From contig JAFIGE010000001.1 in assembly GCA_020831585.1 (NCBI GenBank), positions 1 to 64,000 on the forward strand: 64,000 nt of DNA, read 5' to 3'. The stretch comes from Opitutales bacterium. GTDB lineage: Bacteria > Verrucomicrobiota > Verrucomicrobiia > Opitutales > Oceanipulchritudinaceae. Positions 38,022-46,586 of the stretch are shown piece by piece (position 1 is the first letter of the stretch; each line of letters begins with the position of its first letter). The notes under the pieces are model-generated. The model was not told where the DNA came from. It searched no databases and saw nothing but the letters and a program-made list of their open reading frames with translations. Made by a program: the position numbers and the translations under genes.

Positions 38022-39045
38022 TCGCCCTGCCTACGATATCATCGGATGCAGCCACGCGACAGCCCCCCTGGAGGTTCGCGAGGCTCTCGCCTTAACGCCC
38101 GCGCAGCGCGAGCGCCTGCAGCTTGCCTTGGAATGCGATCCGCGCGTGGCCGGGGCGGTGGTGATCCAAACCTGCAACCGCGTGGAAGTCCACGCCAGTT
38201 TGGATGGGCAGGCCTCAGTCGTCCTGGAGCACCTCGCCGAGGCCAGCGAATTCCCCGTCGGCACCCTTCGGCAGCTCCACTACCACTACTCGGGCGAACG
38301 CGCCGTGGAGCACTTGTTTGCACTCGGAGCCGGGCTCGAATCGGAAATGATCGGGGAAACCGAGATCCTCGGCCAATTGAAATTGGCTTATCGTCAGGCG
38401 CACGAGCGAAAGTCCCTCCCTCCTCTCCTCCACCGCGTCTTCCAAAAAGCCTTCCAGGCGGCGAAATGGGCGCGCACGCACACCGCTATCGGCGAAGGCC
38501 AGGTGAGTATGGGGAGTGTGGCCGTGGAACTGGCCCAGCGAATATTCGGACGGCTCGAAAGCAGCCGCTGCCTTGTCGTGGGGACGGGCGAAGTGGGCCG
38601 TGAGACCGCCAAGGCACTGGCCAGCCGTGGCGTAAAGCAGATCTCCCTCACCGGGCGCACCCTCGGAAACGTGCGCGCACTTGCCGACGACGTGAAGGGC
38701 CGCATCGTCCCCTTCGATGATTGGGTGGGGCACCTGCAAGAGGTGGACATCCTCATCTGCGCGACGGCCGCGCCCAGCCTTCTCCTTCATGCGCACACGG
38801 TGCGGGCGGCCATGAAGCACCGTCCCGCGCGACCGCTCTTCATTATGGACCTGGCCGTGCCGCGCGATGTCGAGAGCCGCACGGCTGACCTCGACAACGT
38901 CTTCCTCTACCTCTTCACGGACCTCGCCGCCATCGCCAACGAACACCTCAAACACCGCCACAGCGCCGTCGACGCCTGCCGCAACGGCCTCGCCGCCCGC
39001 GCCCGCGATACGTGGACACGCCTCGCCGGCGGCCCGCTCCCATGA
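38011..39045 (+). CDS. hemA: Glutamyl-tRNA reductase, short form
   Basis: HemA reduces glutamyl-tRNA to glutamate-1-semialdehyde, the first step of C5 heme synthesis. The catalytic cysteine is C55 in QTCNRVEV, preceded by IIGCSHATAPLEVRE; the active-site block ESEMIGETEILGQ and the NADPH-binding VVGTGEVGRETA are present. The protein has only 344 residues against about 420 usual, and ends soon after FIMDLAVPRDVE. The C-terminal dimerisation helices therefore seem mostly missing. The ATG at 38011 overlaps hemX by 11 bases, and the 41-codon gene starts in its last bases. Confidence 0.93.
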   Translation: MVPDRPAYDIIGCSHATAPLEVREALALTPAQRERLQLALECDPRVAGAVVIQTCNRVEVHASLDGQASVVLEHLAEASEFPVGTLRQLHYHYSGERAVEHLFALGAGLESEMIGETEILGQLKLAYRQAHERKSLPPLLHRVFQKAFQAAKWARTHTAIGEGQVSMGSVAVELAQRIFGRLESSRCLVVGTGEVGRETAKALASRGVKQISLTGRTLGNVRALADDVKGRIVPFDDWVGHLQEVDILICATAAPSLLLHAHTVRAAMKHRPARPLFIMDLAVPRDVESRTADLDNVFLYLFTDLAAIANEHLKHRHSAVDACRNGLAARARDTWTRLAGGPLP

Positions 39046-39167
39046 GTTCCCGCAGGCGCACTCCGAAGAAGCCGCGTCTTCCCCTCACCAAGCAGGAAAG
39101 GAAGACGCTCTGGACGCTCTTCGCCCTCGCCGCCCTCTCCAGCCTGGGCCTCTGGATTTACCGTTAA
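39042..39167 (+). CDS. 41-residue single-span membrane protein coupled to hemA
   Basis: A tiny gene whose ATG overlaps the hemA stop (ATGA), so its translation is probably coupled. The product has a very basic N-terminal half (SSRRRTPKKPRLPLTKQER) and one hydrophobic segment (LWTLFALAALSSLGLWIY) ending in Arg. I do not recognise a family. The arrangement suggests a small membrane anchor or partner for the heme proteins encoded upstream, which is inference only. Confidence 0.6.
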   Translation: MSSRRRTPKKPRLPLTKQERKTLWTLFALAALSSLGLWIYR

Positions 39168-39290
39168 GCGCCTGCCAAAACGACGGGTTGGGCAGCCAAC
39201 GGCTGCGCCCGTAGCCGCGCCGCAAGCACGCGTTCGCCGATGATTCGGGCGCACGCGGCATCATCCAGACGGTCGGTGTGGAGGGTCAGA

Positions 39291-39872
39291 TCACGCCGGA
39301 GAGACTCGCCGACGACGGAAGAGGCGGAGGAAGAGCCGAATCACAAAGAAGAGCAGGACTGCGACAATGATGAGGGCAAGAATAGGGAGAAAAACGGCCA
39401 GGAGCGAAATGCCCACAGAGCCACCCAGTTCCCCAGTGGAGACCACCGGATTACCCAGACCGCCACTGCCCGCCGTGCTCGTGCCGCGGGCCAGGACGGA
39501 GGCTCCCTGAACAACACCCGCACTCCCGCCGCCGACCAAGATGGCGATGACCCACTCCAAAGCTGGCCCCAGCTCCGGCAAAACCGCCGCTGTCGCGGCC
39601 GTACCGGCAATGATCGCGGCAGGGGTGGCGATGGTATCGAGAACATTATCGAGCCATGGGATGTAATAGACGCCAACCTCCAGCAGAGCCGCTGTTCCCA
39701 GCGCCACGGTGGCCGTCCAGTGCCCCAGCCAGGCGAAACTCTCATTCACCTCAAGATAGCCGAACTGAATCGCCAGGCTGGCGATGAAGAGCGGAACAAA
39801 GACCCGCAGACCGGCAGCTGCACTCAACCCCACACCGGCGGCAATCGCGACAATGCTTTCGTGGAACTCCAT
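39291..39872 (-). CDS. DUF4126-type membrane protein
   Basis: A 193-residue membrane protein with four or five hydrophobic segments. It begins MEFHESIVAIAAGVGLSAAAG, continues GLRVFVPLFIASLA and GYLEVNESFAWLGHW, and ends with a basic cluster (RLFRRRR). This pattern is that of the DUF4126 family, of unknown function. ATG 39872 is chosen; nine more codons upstream are open. It stands between the heme operon and the TonB receptor, on the same strand as the receptor but 97 nt after its stop. Confidence 0.8.
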   Translation of the reverse strand: MEFHESIVAIAAGVGLSAAAGLRVFVPLFIASLAIQFGYLEVNESFAWLGHWTATVALGTAALLEVGVYYIPWLDNVLDTIATPAAIIAGTAATAAVLPELGPALEWVIAILVGGGSAGVVQGASVLARGTSTAGSGGLGNPVVSTGELGGSVGISLLAVFLPILALIIVAVLLFFVIRLFLRLFRRRRVSPA

Positions 39873-39969
39873 GCGCCCGATGAAAACAGGCTTTGCCAAG
39901 ATTTGGCAATCGCCGTGTTCACATCAGGGCACGGAAAGGGAAACGGGGAGAAGTGCCCGCGCAAAGTTC

Positions 39970-42921
39970 TTAGAAGGTCACGCCCATGTTGAAACGCCAC
40001 GAGCGACCGGGGGCATAAATGAGCCCGTATTGCGACCGGTCGTTGAGGACATTGTCCACATTGAGCTGCACATAAGCTTCCGCGCGGTCACGCAGAGACC
40101 AGGAGTAGCGGAGCATGGAGTTGATCGTGAGGCGGGGATCGGTGAAGGCGCGGATGGTCTCGCCGGTGGTGTTCTCTTTCCGCTGGCCGGAGGTGGTGAA
40201 GGCCGAGGCGTATTCCCGTTTGCTTTCCCAAATCCCGCCGAGGCCGACCTGAAAGCCTTCGAGCAAATCCTGATCAAAGGTGTAGCTCGCCCAGACGCTG
40301 ACCACGTGTTTGGGCGTATCGTCGAGAGCCTCGCCCTTGCCCCACCCGACGCCCGCCCAGGAGGACGTGTCGCGATTGGGCAGGCCGGGGGTATCCCCAC
40401 CGGGATAGGCTTCATCCGGCGGCACGCCGCCCAGTCCCCAGTTGGCATTGGGCCAGTACCACACCGCCCAACGGTCCCAGTTGTCGCCATCCCAGGGGAA
40501 CTCAACAAAGGCACCGGGGTTGGTGACGGTCCGCCGCACGTTGGAATAATTGAGGACAACTTGCAGCTGATCGGTAGGCGTGAGGATGAACTGAGCTTCC
40601 CATCCTTTCGACTCATCCGAGATCGCCTGGAAGAAATCACCCGTCGCGTAATCCATGGCGGCGGTGTTGACTTCCGGGTCATCAAAACCTTCATACAAAA
40701 AGCCGGCCCAGGGATCCAGATCCGTGCGCTCGGAGAACGGAAGGGAAAACTCCTCATTCAGAGCGGCCGCCACCCGGTCGAGATAGGCCGCGCCTTCCGG
40801 AGTAGAGGCGTTGATGTAAGTGAAGACGGAGCGCCCGTCAGCCGAGGGCTTGTTGTAGACAGCACCGGATGCCTTCGCGGCGGCCCATTCTTCGGCAGCG
40901 GCGAGGAGGTAGCGGTTGGTGGGCTGGCGATCCAGATTCACCTGATCGAGGCGATAGACAATGTCCTGATCGCGCTGAAAATTGCCCTTGATGGGAGCCG
41001 GAGCCCACCAATAGCTGAAGGGCACACCATCGCGCTCAATGCGGAAGATGCTGATTGTGGAAGCAATCCGGCCTTCGAGAAAGTTCAGTTTGATGCCCAC
41101 TTCGCGGGACTTGGCGACAGAGGATTCAATGGCCCGTCCGAGGCCATCCCGCTGGCCACCAAAGTTGGGTTCCACACCCTCGGATTGAAGCGCGAAGATA
41201 TTGATCCCCCGGCGAATCTCATAGCTGGCCCCAAACTGGGTGGTCGTTTTACTCACCTCCGAATCGGGAAAGCGCTCGATGCCCGCGCGGGACCCAATGA
41301 CCCCGTAGAAGCCGTCTTTGGAGCTGCTCACATCACGGCGAATCCCGCCGATGAGGAAAAGGCGGTCGTTCAGGAAACGCCCGGAATAAACCGCATAGAG
41401 GCCTTCGTTTTCAGCCCGGTTACCGGAGACATCGTAGGGACGGAAAGGCAGCGAGGGCGAGCCATCGGCCTGCGTGGCAAAGCGGATATAGCTGGGGTCG
41501 GTGGGGCTCCGATACATAAAATTATCCCCATCGGGGCTGTCGGAGGTGCGGAATCCCTGGTTTTCGTTGGTCTGGCGTTCGTGCGAATAGCCGACGAGGA
41601 GGTTGTGTTCCGAGTGGAAAAGGCTACCGGGTTCGAAGAAGCGATCGCGGAAATTGATTTCGGCGCGGATTTGCTCCCAGTCGGTCGAATCAATACTGCC
41701 CGCCCAGTTGTATTGCAAAACGGCGTTGTCGACATCGACAAACACATCCGTCCCCGCTCCGTCGATGATCTGACGGGCGCGGATAGTATCCCGGAAGGGC
41801 AGCGCGCGCACATTGCTGGGATTCACCGAAATGCCCCCAAAAACATCCCGCCACTCAAAGGTCGTGGAAGACTTGTTGAAGCCGAGGCGAAAATTCACCT
41901 TCTCGCCAAAACCCTGCTGGAGATCGATGTTCAGGTTCCACGTGTCCGTGCGGAGGAAGGTGTCCGGTCCCGACCAACGGAACGTGCGCGGATCGCGGCC
42001 CGCAAACTCGAGCAAGCCGAAGGTTTCGAGGCGGTCCGTCTGAAAGATGGGGATGCCTTCAAGAGTCGGGGAGCGCACGCTCAGAAAACCAATCGCTATG
42101 TCGTTGGCTTGACCGGCCTCAAAATCCACCGTGACGGTCGTTTGCCGGAAGGGCCGCCACTCCAACACCGGGGAGACAAACCAGTGATTTCGCTCATTCA
42201 GCTCGGTAAAGTGTTCCCGATCCTCATAGGCCGCTGTCAGACGGTAGCCCACGTAATCGTTGATCGGGCCGGTCACATCGAGGGAAGCCCGGCGCCAGTT
42301 GTCGTTGCCAATCCCCAGCGTAAAGGTCTCTTCCCGTCGCTGCAGCGGGCGCTTCGTGAGGTAGTTGACGACGCCGCCGAAATTGCCGACCCCATAGAGA
42401 ATGGCACTCGGCCCGCGCACCACTTCGACACGCGCAATGTTGATCGTGTCCGTGGCGTGTTGCCGGCGGAAGCCGTTGCGCAGCGTGTTATTCGTCACAA
42501 ACCCGCGGATCTTGAAGGACGAGTCGGACTTATTGGCCGTCGCGCCCTCGGGGTTGTTGACGTTGCCAAAGCCGCCACTGGGCACGGTAAAGGCGTCGTT
42601 CTGGGATTGCAGAATGATGCCCGCACTGTAACGCAGGGCGGCACGCAGGTCCGTGGAACCCGTGTCTTCGATGAACTCCGCGGTGATGACTTCAATCGTG
42701 AGGGGCAAATCCTGAATGAGCACATTGATCCGCGAACCCGAAATCGAGTTGGCGGCAAAGTATCCGCGGTCGGCGGAAACATTCACCTCAAAGGGGGATA
42801 ACTCAAAGATCTCATCATCATCGGAAACCTGGGCTTGGAGTGCCGGTGCCGAAAGGGCCGCAACGGCACCCGCAAACACCCGGAAGAACGACCGGGAAAA
42901 CGGAAGGGGGGTAGCTTTCAT
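39970..42921 (-). CDS. TonB-dependent outer-membrane receptor of the glucan module
   Basis: A 983-residue TonB-dependent receptor. A signal peptide (to about ALSAPALQAQ) is followed by a possible TonB-box region (FELSPFEVNVSADRG), a plug domain with VEVVRGPSAILYGVGNFGGV, and a long beta-barrel that ends in phenylalanine (RSWRFNMGVTF). Such receptors import iron chelates or oligosaccharides across the outer membrane. Location after a secreted protein and a GH16 glucanase on the same strand suggests glucan oligosaccharides, by inference. A TGCA-N6-TGCA palindrome lies 105 nt upstream and recurs at the GH16 gene. Confidence 0.93.
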   Translation of the reverse strand: MKATPLPFSRSFFRVFAGAVAALSAPALQAQVSDDDEIFELSPFEVNVSADRGYFAANSISGSRINVLIQDLPLTIEVITAEFIEDTGSTDLRAALRYSAGIILQSQNDAFTVPSGGFGNVNNPEGATANKSDSSFKIRGFVTNNTLRNGFRRQHATDTINIARVEVVRGPSAILYGVGNFGGVVNYLTKRPLQRREETFTLGIGNDNWRRASLDVTGPINDYVGYRLTAAYEDREHFTELNERNHWFVSPVLEWRPFRQTTVTVDFEAGQANDIAIGFLSVRSPTLEGIPIFQTDRLETFGLLEFAGRDPRTFRWSGPDTFLRTDTWNLNIDLQQGFGEKVNFRLGFNKSSTTFEWRDVFGGISVNPSNVRALPFRDTIRARQIIDGAGTDVFVDVDNAVLQYNWAGSIDSTDWEQIRAEINFRDRFFEPGSLFHSEHNLLVGYSHERQTNENQGFRTSDSPDGDNFMYRSPTDPSYIRFATQADGSPSLPFRPYDVSGNRAENEGLYAVYSGRFLNDRLFLIGGIRRDVSSSKDGFYGVIGSRAGIERFPDSEVSKTTTQFGASYEIRRGINIFALQSEGVEPNFGGQRDGLGRAIESSVAKSREVGIKLNFLEGRIASTISIFRIERDGVPFSYWWAPAPIKGNFQRDQDIVYRLDQVNLDRQPTNRYLLAAAEEWAAAKASGAVYNKPSADGRSVFTYINASTPEGAAYLDRVAAALNEEFSLPFSERTDLDPWAGFLYEGFDDPEVNTAAMDYATGDFFQAISDESKGWEAQFILTPTDQLQVVLNYSNVRRTVTNPGAFVEFPWDGDNWDRWAVWYWPNANWGLGGVPPDEAYPGGDTPGLPNRDTSSWAGVGWGKGEALDDTPKHVVSVWASYTFDQDLLEGFQVGLGGIWESKREYASAFTTSGQRKENTTGETIRAFTDPRLTINSMLRYSWSLRDRAEAYVQLNVDNVLNDRSQYGLIYAPGRSWRFNMGVTF

Positions 42922-43025
42922 GTGTAAGTGGTTGGGGGGTAATTAGAAAAATACAGAAGCGGGAACCTTCTCCGCCTCAATCTGACTCCGATCTTTGAGG
43001 AATCTCTCCACGGGTCAACTCAAAA

Positions 43026-43039
43026 TGCATAAACGTGCA
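43026..43039. promoter_or_regulatory. Palindromic operator candidate upstream of the TonB receptor
   Basis: TGCATAAACGTGCA has identical outer half-sites TGCA...TGCA and lies about 105 nt upstream of the receptor start, just before the terminator of the gene before it. The same outer half-sites occur at 45146-45159 upstream of the GH16 gene. The form resembles operators of LacI-type regulators; no regulator is encoded in the window. Confidence 0.5.
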
Positions 43040-43055
43040 TATTTTTTCAGGGGAG

Positions 43056-43082
43056 AAAAAAACCCGGTCGAGAGTGACCGGG
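43056..43082 (-). terminator. Rho-independent terminator of the secreted-protein gene
   Basis: On the minus strand CCCGGTC, a six-base loop and GACCGGG are followed by seven T residues, 40 nt after the stop at 43122. This strong intrinsic terminator separates the secreted-protein gene from the TonB receptor, so the receptor needs its own promoter. Confidence 0.85.
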
Positions 43083-43121
43083 CTTGAAAAGGAAAGCTGT
43101 GATTTGCCGGGGAAGGCGATC

Positions 43122-43958
43122 TCAGTGGGCAAAGAAGTAGGCCCAGGCACCGGCGAAATCTTCGCCCGGGTCGGGCATGTAGACCCAGCGGGCGAGATCA
43201 TGGACATAGACCCAGGGTTCCATCTCGACGTAGAGCACACCCATGAAGTCACCCGTGTCGACATGGCCGGAGGCATCGACTTCCATGCCACCGAAGGTCT
43301 GAGCAGGCGGCGGGGGCTCGCCGTCACCCTCGATAAAGGCATCGAGATTGCTGAAGGTGATCGAGCCGGTCTGCATGGCCGGGTTCACAAAGTCGGTGCG
43401 GATCTCAAAACCGATCTGCAGAAGCTGAAACGAATCGTCCAACTCAAGATCCGGGAAGGTTACCCGCAACTCAAACGATTCAGTCGTCCCCGTCAGATCG
43501 AAAAACTCGGTATAAGCACCCTTGGTTTGGTGGGAGTTACCGTCTGTGAATCCAAGCATTTTAATGAATGCGCGGGCGATCACGCCGGGAGCGGAGCGAA
43601 CCGCACTCGCTTCGCCCCTGAACACAATCACGTCGCCGGTTTCAAAAAGGGTGTTGGCCCAAATGCCGTCCGGCGGACCCGCATTGTGCTCCTGGAAGAG
43701 AAAATTTTCGATACGGTCGCTGGTGCCATCGTCCCACGAACTAAAGGTGAAGGTGCCCCCCGATTCGGAGACGCGGTCAATGGCTTCGAGCGTGGCAAAT
43801 CCCCGCCAAACCGCCGTTGGCTGAAATTGGTTGGCACCAGCAAACCAACTGGTGTCCTCACCGAAATTGGTGGGGTCCGTCAAAAGAGGCGTGTTTGCTG
43901 AAAGAGCGGTCGCGCCGAAAGCGCTTCCGCAAAGAACGAGACGTGTTATGCTATTCAT
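43122..43958 (-). CDS. Secreted protein with the shared C-terminal module
   Basis: A 278-residue exported protein: signal peptide MNSITRLVLCGSAFGATALS, then a body without a recognised family. The body contains VWRGFATLEAIDRVSESGG, TFTFSSWDDGTSD and a jelly-roll-like run of beta strands (ELRVTFPDLELDDSFQ). The last 56 residues (from about 223) carry LYVEMEPWVYVHDL and WVYMPDP, which align with the C-terminus of the GH16 protein upstream (LYVSEDPWIYAFDH, WIYLPES). A terminator follows its stop. It lies between the GH16 gene and the TonB receptor and probably handles or binds the same glucan. Confidence 0.8.
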   Translation of the reverse strand: MNSITRLVLCGSAFGATALSANTPLLTDPTNFGEDTSWFAGANQFQPTAVWRGFATLEAIDRVSESGGTFTFSSWDDGTSDRIENFLFQEHNAGPPDGIWANTLFETGDVIVFRGEASAVRSAPGVIARAFIKMLGFTDGNSHQTKGAYTEFFDLTGTTESFELRVTFPDLELDDSFQLLQIGFEIRTDFVNPAMQTGSITFSNLDAFIEGDGEPPPPAQTFGGMEVDASGHVDTGDFMGVLYVEMEPWVYVHDLARWVYMPDPGEDFAGAWAYFFAH

Positions 43959-43989
43959 ATTTCGTAATATTTAGTTTTGAGGGTTGGGG

Positions 43990-44009
43990 TAAAAGAGGCG
44001 GTATCCGCC
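43990..44009 (-). terminator. Short hairpin after the GH16 gene, weak terminator
   Basis: On the minus strand GGCGG-ATA-CCGCC is followed by TCTTTTA, eight bases after the stop at 44017. The stem is only 5 bp, and the next gene begins 58 nt beyond the GH16 stop, so read-through is likely. Confidence 0.45.
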
Positions 44010-44016
44010 GAAATCG

Positions 44017-45141
44017 TCAGGGAGTGGCAGCGGGCCACCAGCTCCAGGCCCCGGAGGGGCTGTCGGTGCTCTCGGGCAGATAGATCCACCCGTGGTCGAA
44101 AGCGTAAATCCAAGGATCTTCGCTCACGTAGAGCATACCGAGCCAACTGCCCGAATCGGCATAGCTCTCGCCAACGCGGGGGAATCCGCGCCAGAGGTCA
44201 TCCGCGAGGGCAAACACCCTCACATACTCCACCTCCATGCGCTGCGGCCACTCGCCATCATGATCGATTCCGGAAGGACCGTAGGGAGAGCCGGGGAAAA
44301 AGCTTTCATTAAAGACGCCGCCCCACATGCCGCCGACAGCGATGTTGAGGATGAGGTGAAACGGTTGATCGAAGGGCCACCAGGGGCTCAGATCCTCCGG
44401 CGGGTTTCGACCCGGGATCGTCTCGGACTTGCGCACGACAAAATAGATCTCGCCGTTGAGTTCGAACTCCATGCGGTCCTCGAACCAGTTCAGCGCATAG
44501 GTGTTGAAGTCTTCCGTAGCCGATTCCAGAAAAGTGCTCCCGCCGATGCCGCCACCGCCCAGGTGATTGCGCTCACGCGTGTGCAGCGTGCTGTGGATGT
44601 TGTTGGGCACGGACCCGCGAATCGCATGATAGAGAGGGTCCTCTTCGTAGCCGACATGCTCCATGATATCGATCTCCCCGTTATCCGGCCAAAACGCGCC
44701 AGGGAAAATGGAGTTTTCGGAGAGCATCCATACAGCCGACCATGTGCCGGTGGTGCGGGGAAGCCGCGCGCGCACCTCAAAACGCCCGTATTGCCATGAA
44801 TGGAGGCCCCGCGTGAGCAAGCGTGCGGAAGTATACGTCGGGCGACCGGATCCCTCGATCCGGCGAACCTCGATAATCAGGCGTCCGTCCTCGACCCGGG
44901 CATTGTCCAGGGAGTCCGTGTACACTTGCACCTCCTGATTGCCCCATCCCCCGCCCCCGAGGTCAAAGGTCCAGTTGGCCGGATTGGGGGGACCGTCGAC
45001 ATCAAACTCATCAGCCCACACAAGTTTCCATGCGGGTTCCGCACTCGCGGAAACCGCCAGAAGAGCAACAGCCGTCAACGAAAGACCAGAATTACGGAGA
45101 CGGCGAAGGAAGGTGAAGGAGGGGTATCCAAGCCAAAACAT
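44017..45141 (-). CDS. GH16 endo-beta-glucanase (laminarinase-like)
   Basis: A secreted glycoside hydrolase family 16 enzyme, 374 residues from ATG 45141. A signal peptide (RRLRNSGLSLTAVALLAVSASA) precedes the catalytic jelly-roll: WADEFDVDG, GRFEVRARLP, and the active site GEIDIMEHVG, where E156, D158 and E161 form the ExDxxE retaining centre. HAIRGSVPNNIHSTLHTRE and NIAVGGMWGG are typical of beta-1,3-glucanases. After the catalytic domain the last 55 residues form the module also seen in the secreted protein downstream. An ATG at 45150 is possible but lies inside a palindrome. Confidence 0.92.
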   Translation of the reverse strand: MFWLGYPSFTFLRRLRNSGLSLTAVALLAVSASAEPAWKLVWADEFDVDGPPNPANWTFDLGGGGWGNQEVQVYTDSLDNARVEDGRLIIEVRRIEGSGRPTYTSARLLTRGLHSWQYGRFEVRARLPRTTGTWSAVWMLSENSIFPGAFWPDNGEIDIMEHVGYEEDPLYHAIRGSVPNNIHSTLHTRERNHLGGGGIGGSTFLESATEDFNTYALNWFEDRMEFELNGEIYFVVRKSETIPGRNPPEDLSPWWPFDQPFHLILNIAVGGMWGGVFNESFFPGSPYGPSGIDHDGEWPQRMEVEYVRVFALADDLWRGFPRVGESYADSGSWLGMLYVSEDPWIYAFDHGWIYLPESTDSPSGAWSWWPAATP

Positions 45142-45145
45142 ACAT

Positions 45146-45159
45146 TGCATAATTATGCA
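45146..45159. promoter_or_regulatory. Perfect 14-bp palindrome at the GH16 start
   Basis: TGCATAATTATGCA is perfectly self-complementary and sits at the 5' end of the GH16 gene, covering the possible first ATG at 45150. It shares its outer half-sites TGCA and the left six bases (TGCATA) with the site at 43026-43039. It is a good candidate for a repressor or activator site. Confidence 0.55.
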
Positions 45160-45313
45160 TTTAAATGAGATCGCAAGAGAAAAGCGAAGATTTGCCTAAG
45201 ATTTTTTGGCCCGTCAGGCGGAGGCCGCCGGATGCCCCGTTTTGCCCACCCCTGCCCCATTTTGCCTTCGCGAGGCTTGCCGAAGAGGCTGAGAACCGTC
45301 GGACTGCGCAGTT

Positions 45314-45703
45314 ATGAGCGATCCCGAGACCACCGTGGCCGCCCTCAAGGGGGAAATCCTCTCATTTGTAAGAGAGAGGGATTGGGAGCAGTTTCACTCA
45401 CCGAAGAACCTCTCCATGGCCCTCGCCGCCGAGGCTGCGGAACTCATGGAGCACTTCCTTTGGGTGGAAAGCCGGGAAAGCACCGCCCGCCTGAACGAAC
45501 CCGGGCGCCGCGAACGCGTGGAAGAAGAGTTGGCCGATATCCTCATCTATGCCTTGGAGTTTGCCAACATGACAGGCATCGACGCCACCCGGGCTATCCG
45601 CGAAAAGATCCGCAAAAACTCCCGGCGCTACCCTGTCGGCCAATGCAAAGGCCGCGCGCTTAAATACGACGAGCTTCCGAAAGCGCCACCCCCGGACGCG
45701 TAA
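45314..45703 (+). CDS. MazG-like nucleotide pyrophosphohydrolase
   Basis: A 129-residue all-alpha NTP pyrophosphatase of the MazG-like / dCTPase type, which cleaves (d)NTPs to monophosphates. The metal-binding acidic residues are in SMALAAEAAELMEHFLW (ExxE pattern) and EEELADILIYALEFAN (ExxD pattern). The C-terminus has NSRRYPVGQCKG, also typical. It lies on the plus strand, alone. Its last 44 bases overlap the end of the cvfB-like gene on the other strand. Confidence 0.9.
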   Translation: MSDPETTVAALKGEILSFVRERDWEQFHSPKNLSMALAAEAAELMEHFLWVESRESTARLNEPGRRERVEEELADILIYALEFANMTGIDATRAIREKIRKNSRRYPVGQCKGRALKYDELPKAPPPDA

Positions 45704-46511
45704 AGACGATTTTCCCCTCCCGCAGAAGTGCGCCGAGGGCTTGCTTGAAGGCTTTTTTGCTGGCCCCAAAGTGCTCCCGAATCTCCTCCGGCGGGCTGCT
45801 GTCATCCAGAGGCAGTGCCCCCCCGCTCGCTCTGAGAGCAGCCAAAATCTGCTCAGCCAAGGGAGCCACCCGCTGGTAACCCGAGGCATCGCGGCGCAAA
45901 TCGAGCTTATTGTCCGGACGAACCAGGGACACATGCACCCTTAAAGGCTCTCCCAGCTCCGGCGGCGCCCCGGCCTCACTCCCGTAGAGAAGACCCGCGT
46001 AGCCATCCTCCGTCACACAAGCAAAGCCCAGGGGGGTGCGGGCATAGACAAATGCCTTCAGTTCCTCGCCGCTCTCGTATGGAGGCCGACCGGATCGCAG
46101 GTGGCGGTTGATCCGCGCCGAGGCGACCAGGCGGCCCGAAATTTCGTCGGCCAAAACGGTGACCAGAACCCGCCGCCCGACTCGCACCTCGGCATTCCCC
46201 TGCTCCCGGAAGGGTAGCAAAAGGTCTTTTGCAAGCCCCCAGTCAAGAAACGCCCCGACCCCATCATCGATGGCGACAACTTTGAGCGAAGCAAACCCGC
46301 CGACCTCCACAAGGGGCGTCTCAGTCGTGGCCACCGGACGGTCCTTTGAATCGAGATAGACAAAAACTTCGATCAACGCCCCCAGGCGCATCTCCGGCGT
46401 CACATAGCGCCTTGGCACGAGGATGTTGCCGTAGGCATCGCCGTGAACGTATACGCCGTGATGGTCCTCCCCCACCACCCGCAGGCGATTGTGTCGTCCG
46501 ATCAGTGCCAT
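45660..46511 (-). CDS. CvfB-family S1-like RNA-binding protein
   Basis: A 283-residue protein resembling CvfB/YitL, with several S1-type RNA-binding folds and a C-terminal winged helix. Visible are the opening RHNRLRVVGEDHHGVYVHG, the S1-like VGAFLDWGLAKDLLLPFREQ and the late segment REHFGASKKAFKQALGALL. In other bacteria CvfB affects virulence gene expression through RNA, but its target here is unknown. ATG 46511 is preferred over the TTG five codons earlier. The 3' end overlaps the convergent MazG-like gene by 44 bases. Confidence 0.88.
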   Translation of the reverse strand: MALIGRHNRLRVVGEDHHGVYVHGDAYGNILVPRRYVTPEMRLGALIEVFVYLDSKDRPVATTETPLVEVGGFASLKVVAIDDGVGAFLDWGLAKDLLLPFREQGNAEVRVGRRVLVTVLADEISGRLVASARINRHLRSGRPPYESGEELKAFVYARTPLGFACVTEDGYAGLLYGSEAGAPPELGEPLRVHVSLVRPDNKLDLRRDASGYQRVAPLAEQILAALRASGGALPLDDSSPPEEIREHFGASKKAFKQALGALLREGKIVFTRPGVALSEARRI

Positions 46512-46586
46512 TTCCGGTTCAGGCAAAAAGAAGAAGGAACCAGCCGCACAAGTCTCTATGCAGCAAAGATTTGCGCCGTAAACCGA

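Noticed and set aside
39901-39969. Terminator after the TonB receptor
   Set aside because: GGGCAC and GTGCCC could pair, but the loop is about 20 bases and no T-run follows.
39784-42801. 1005-codon plus-strand frame opposite the TonB receptor
   Set aside because: The receptor on the minus strand has signal peptide, plug and terminal Phe; the opposite frame has none.
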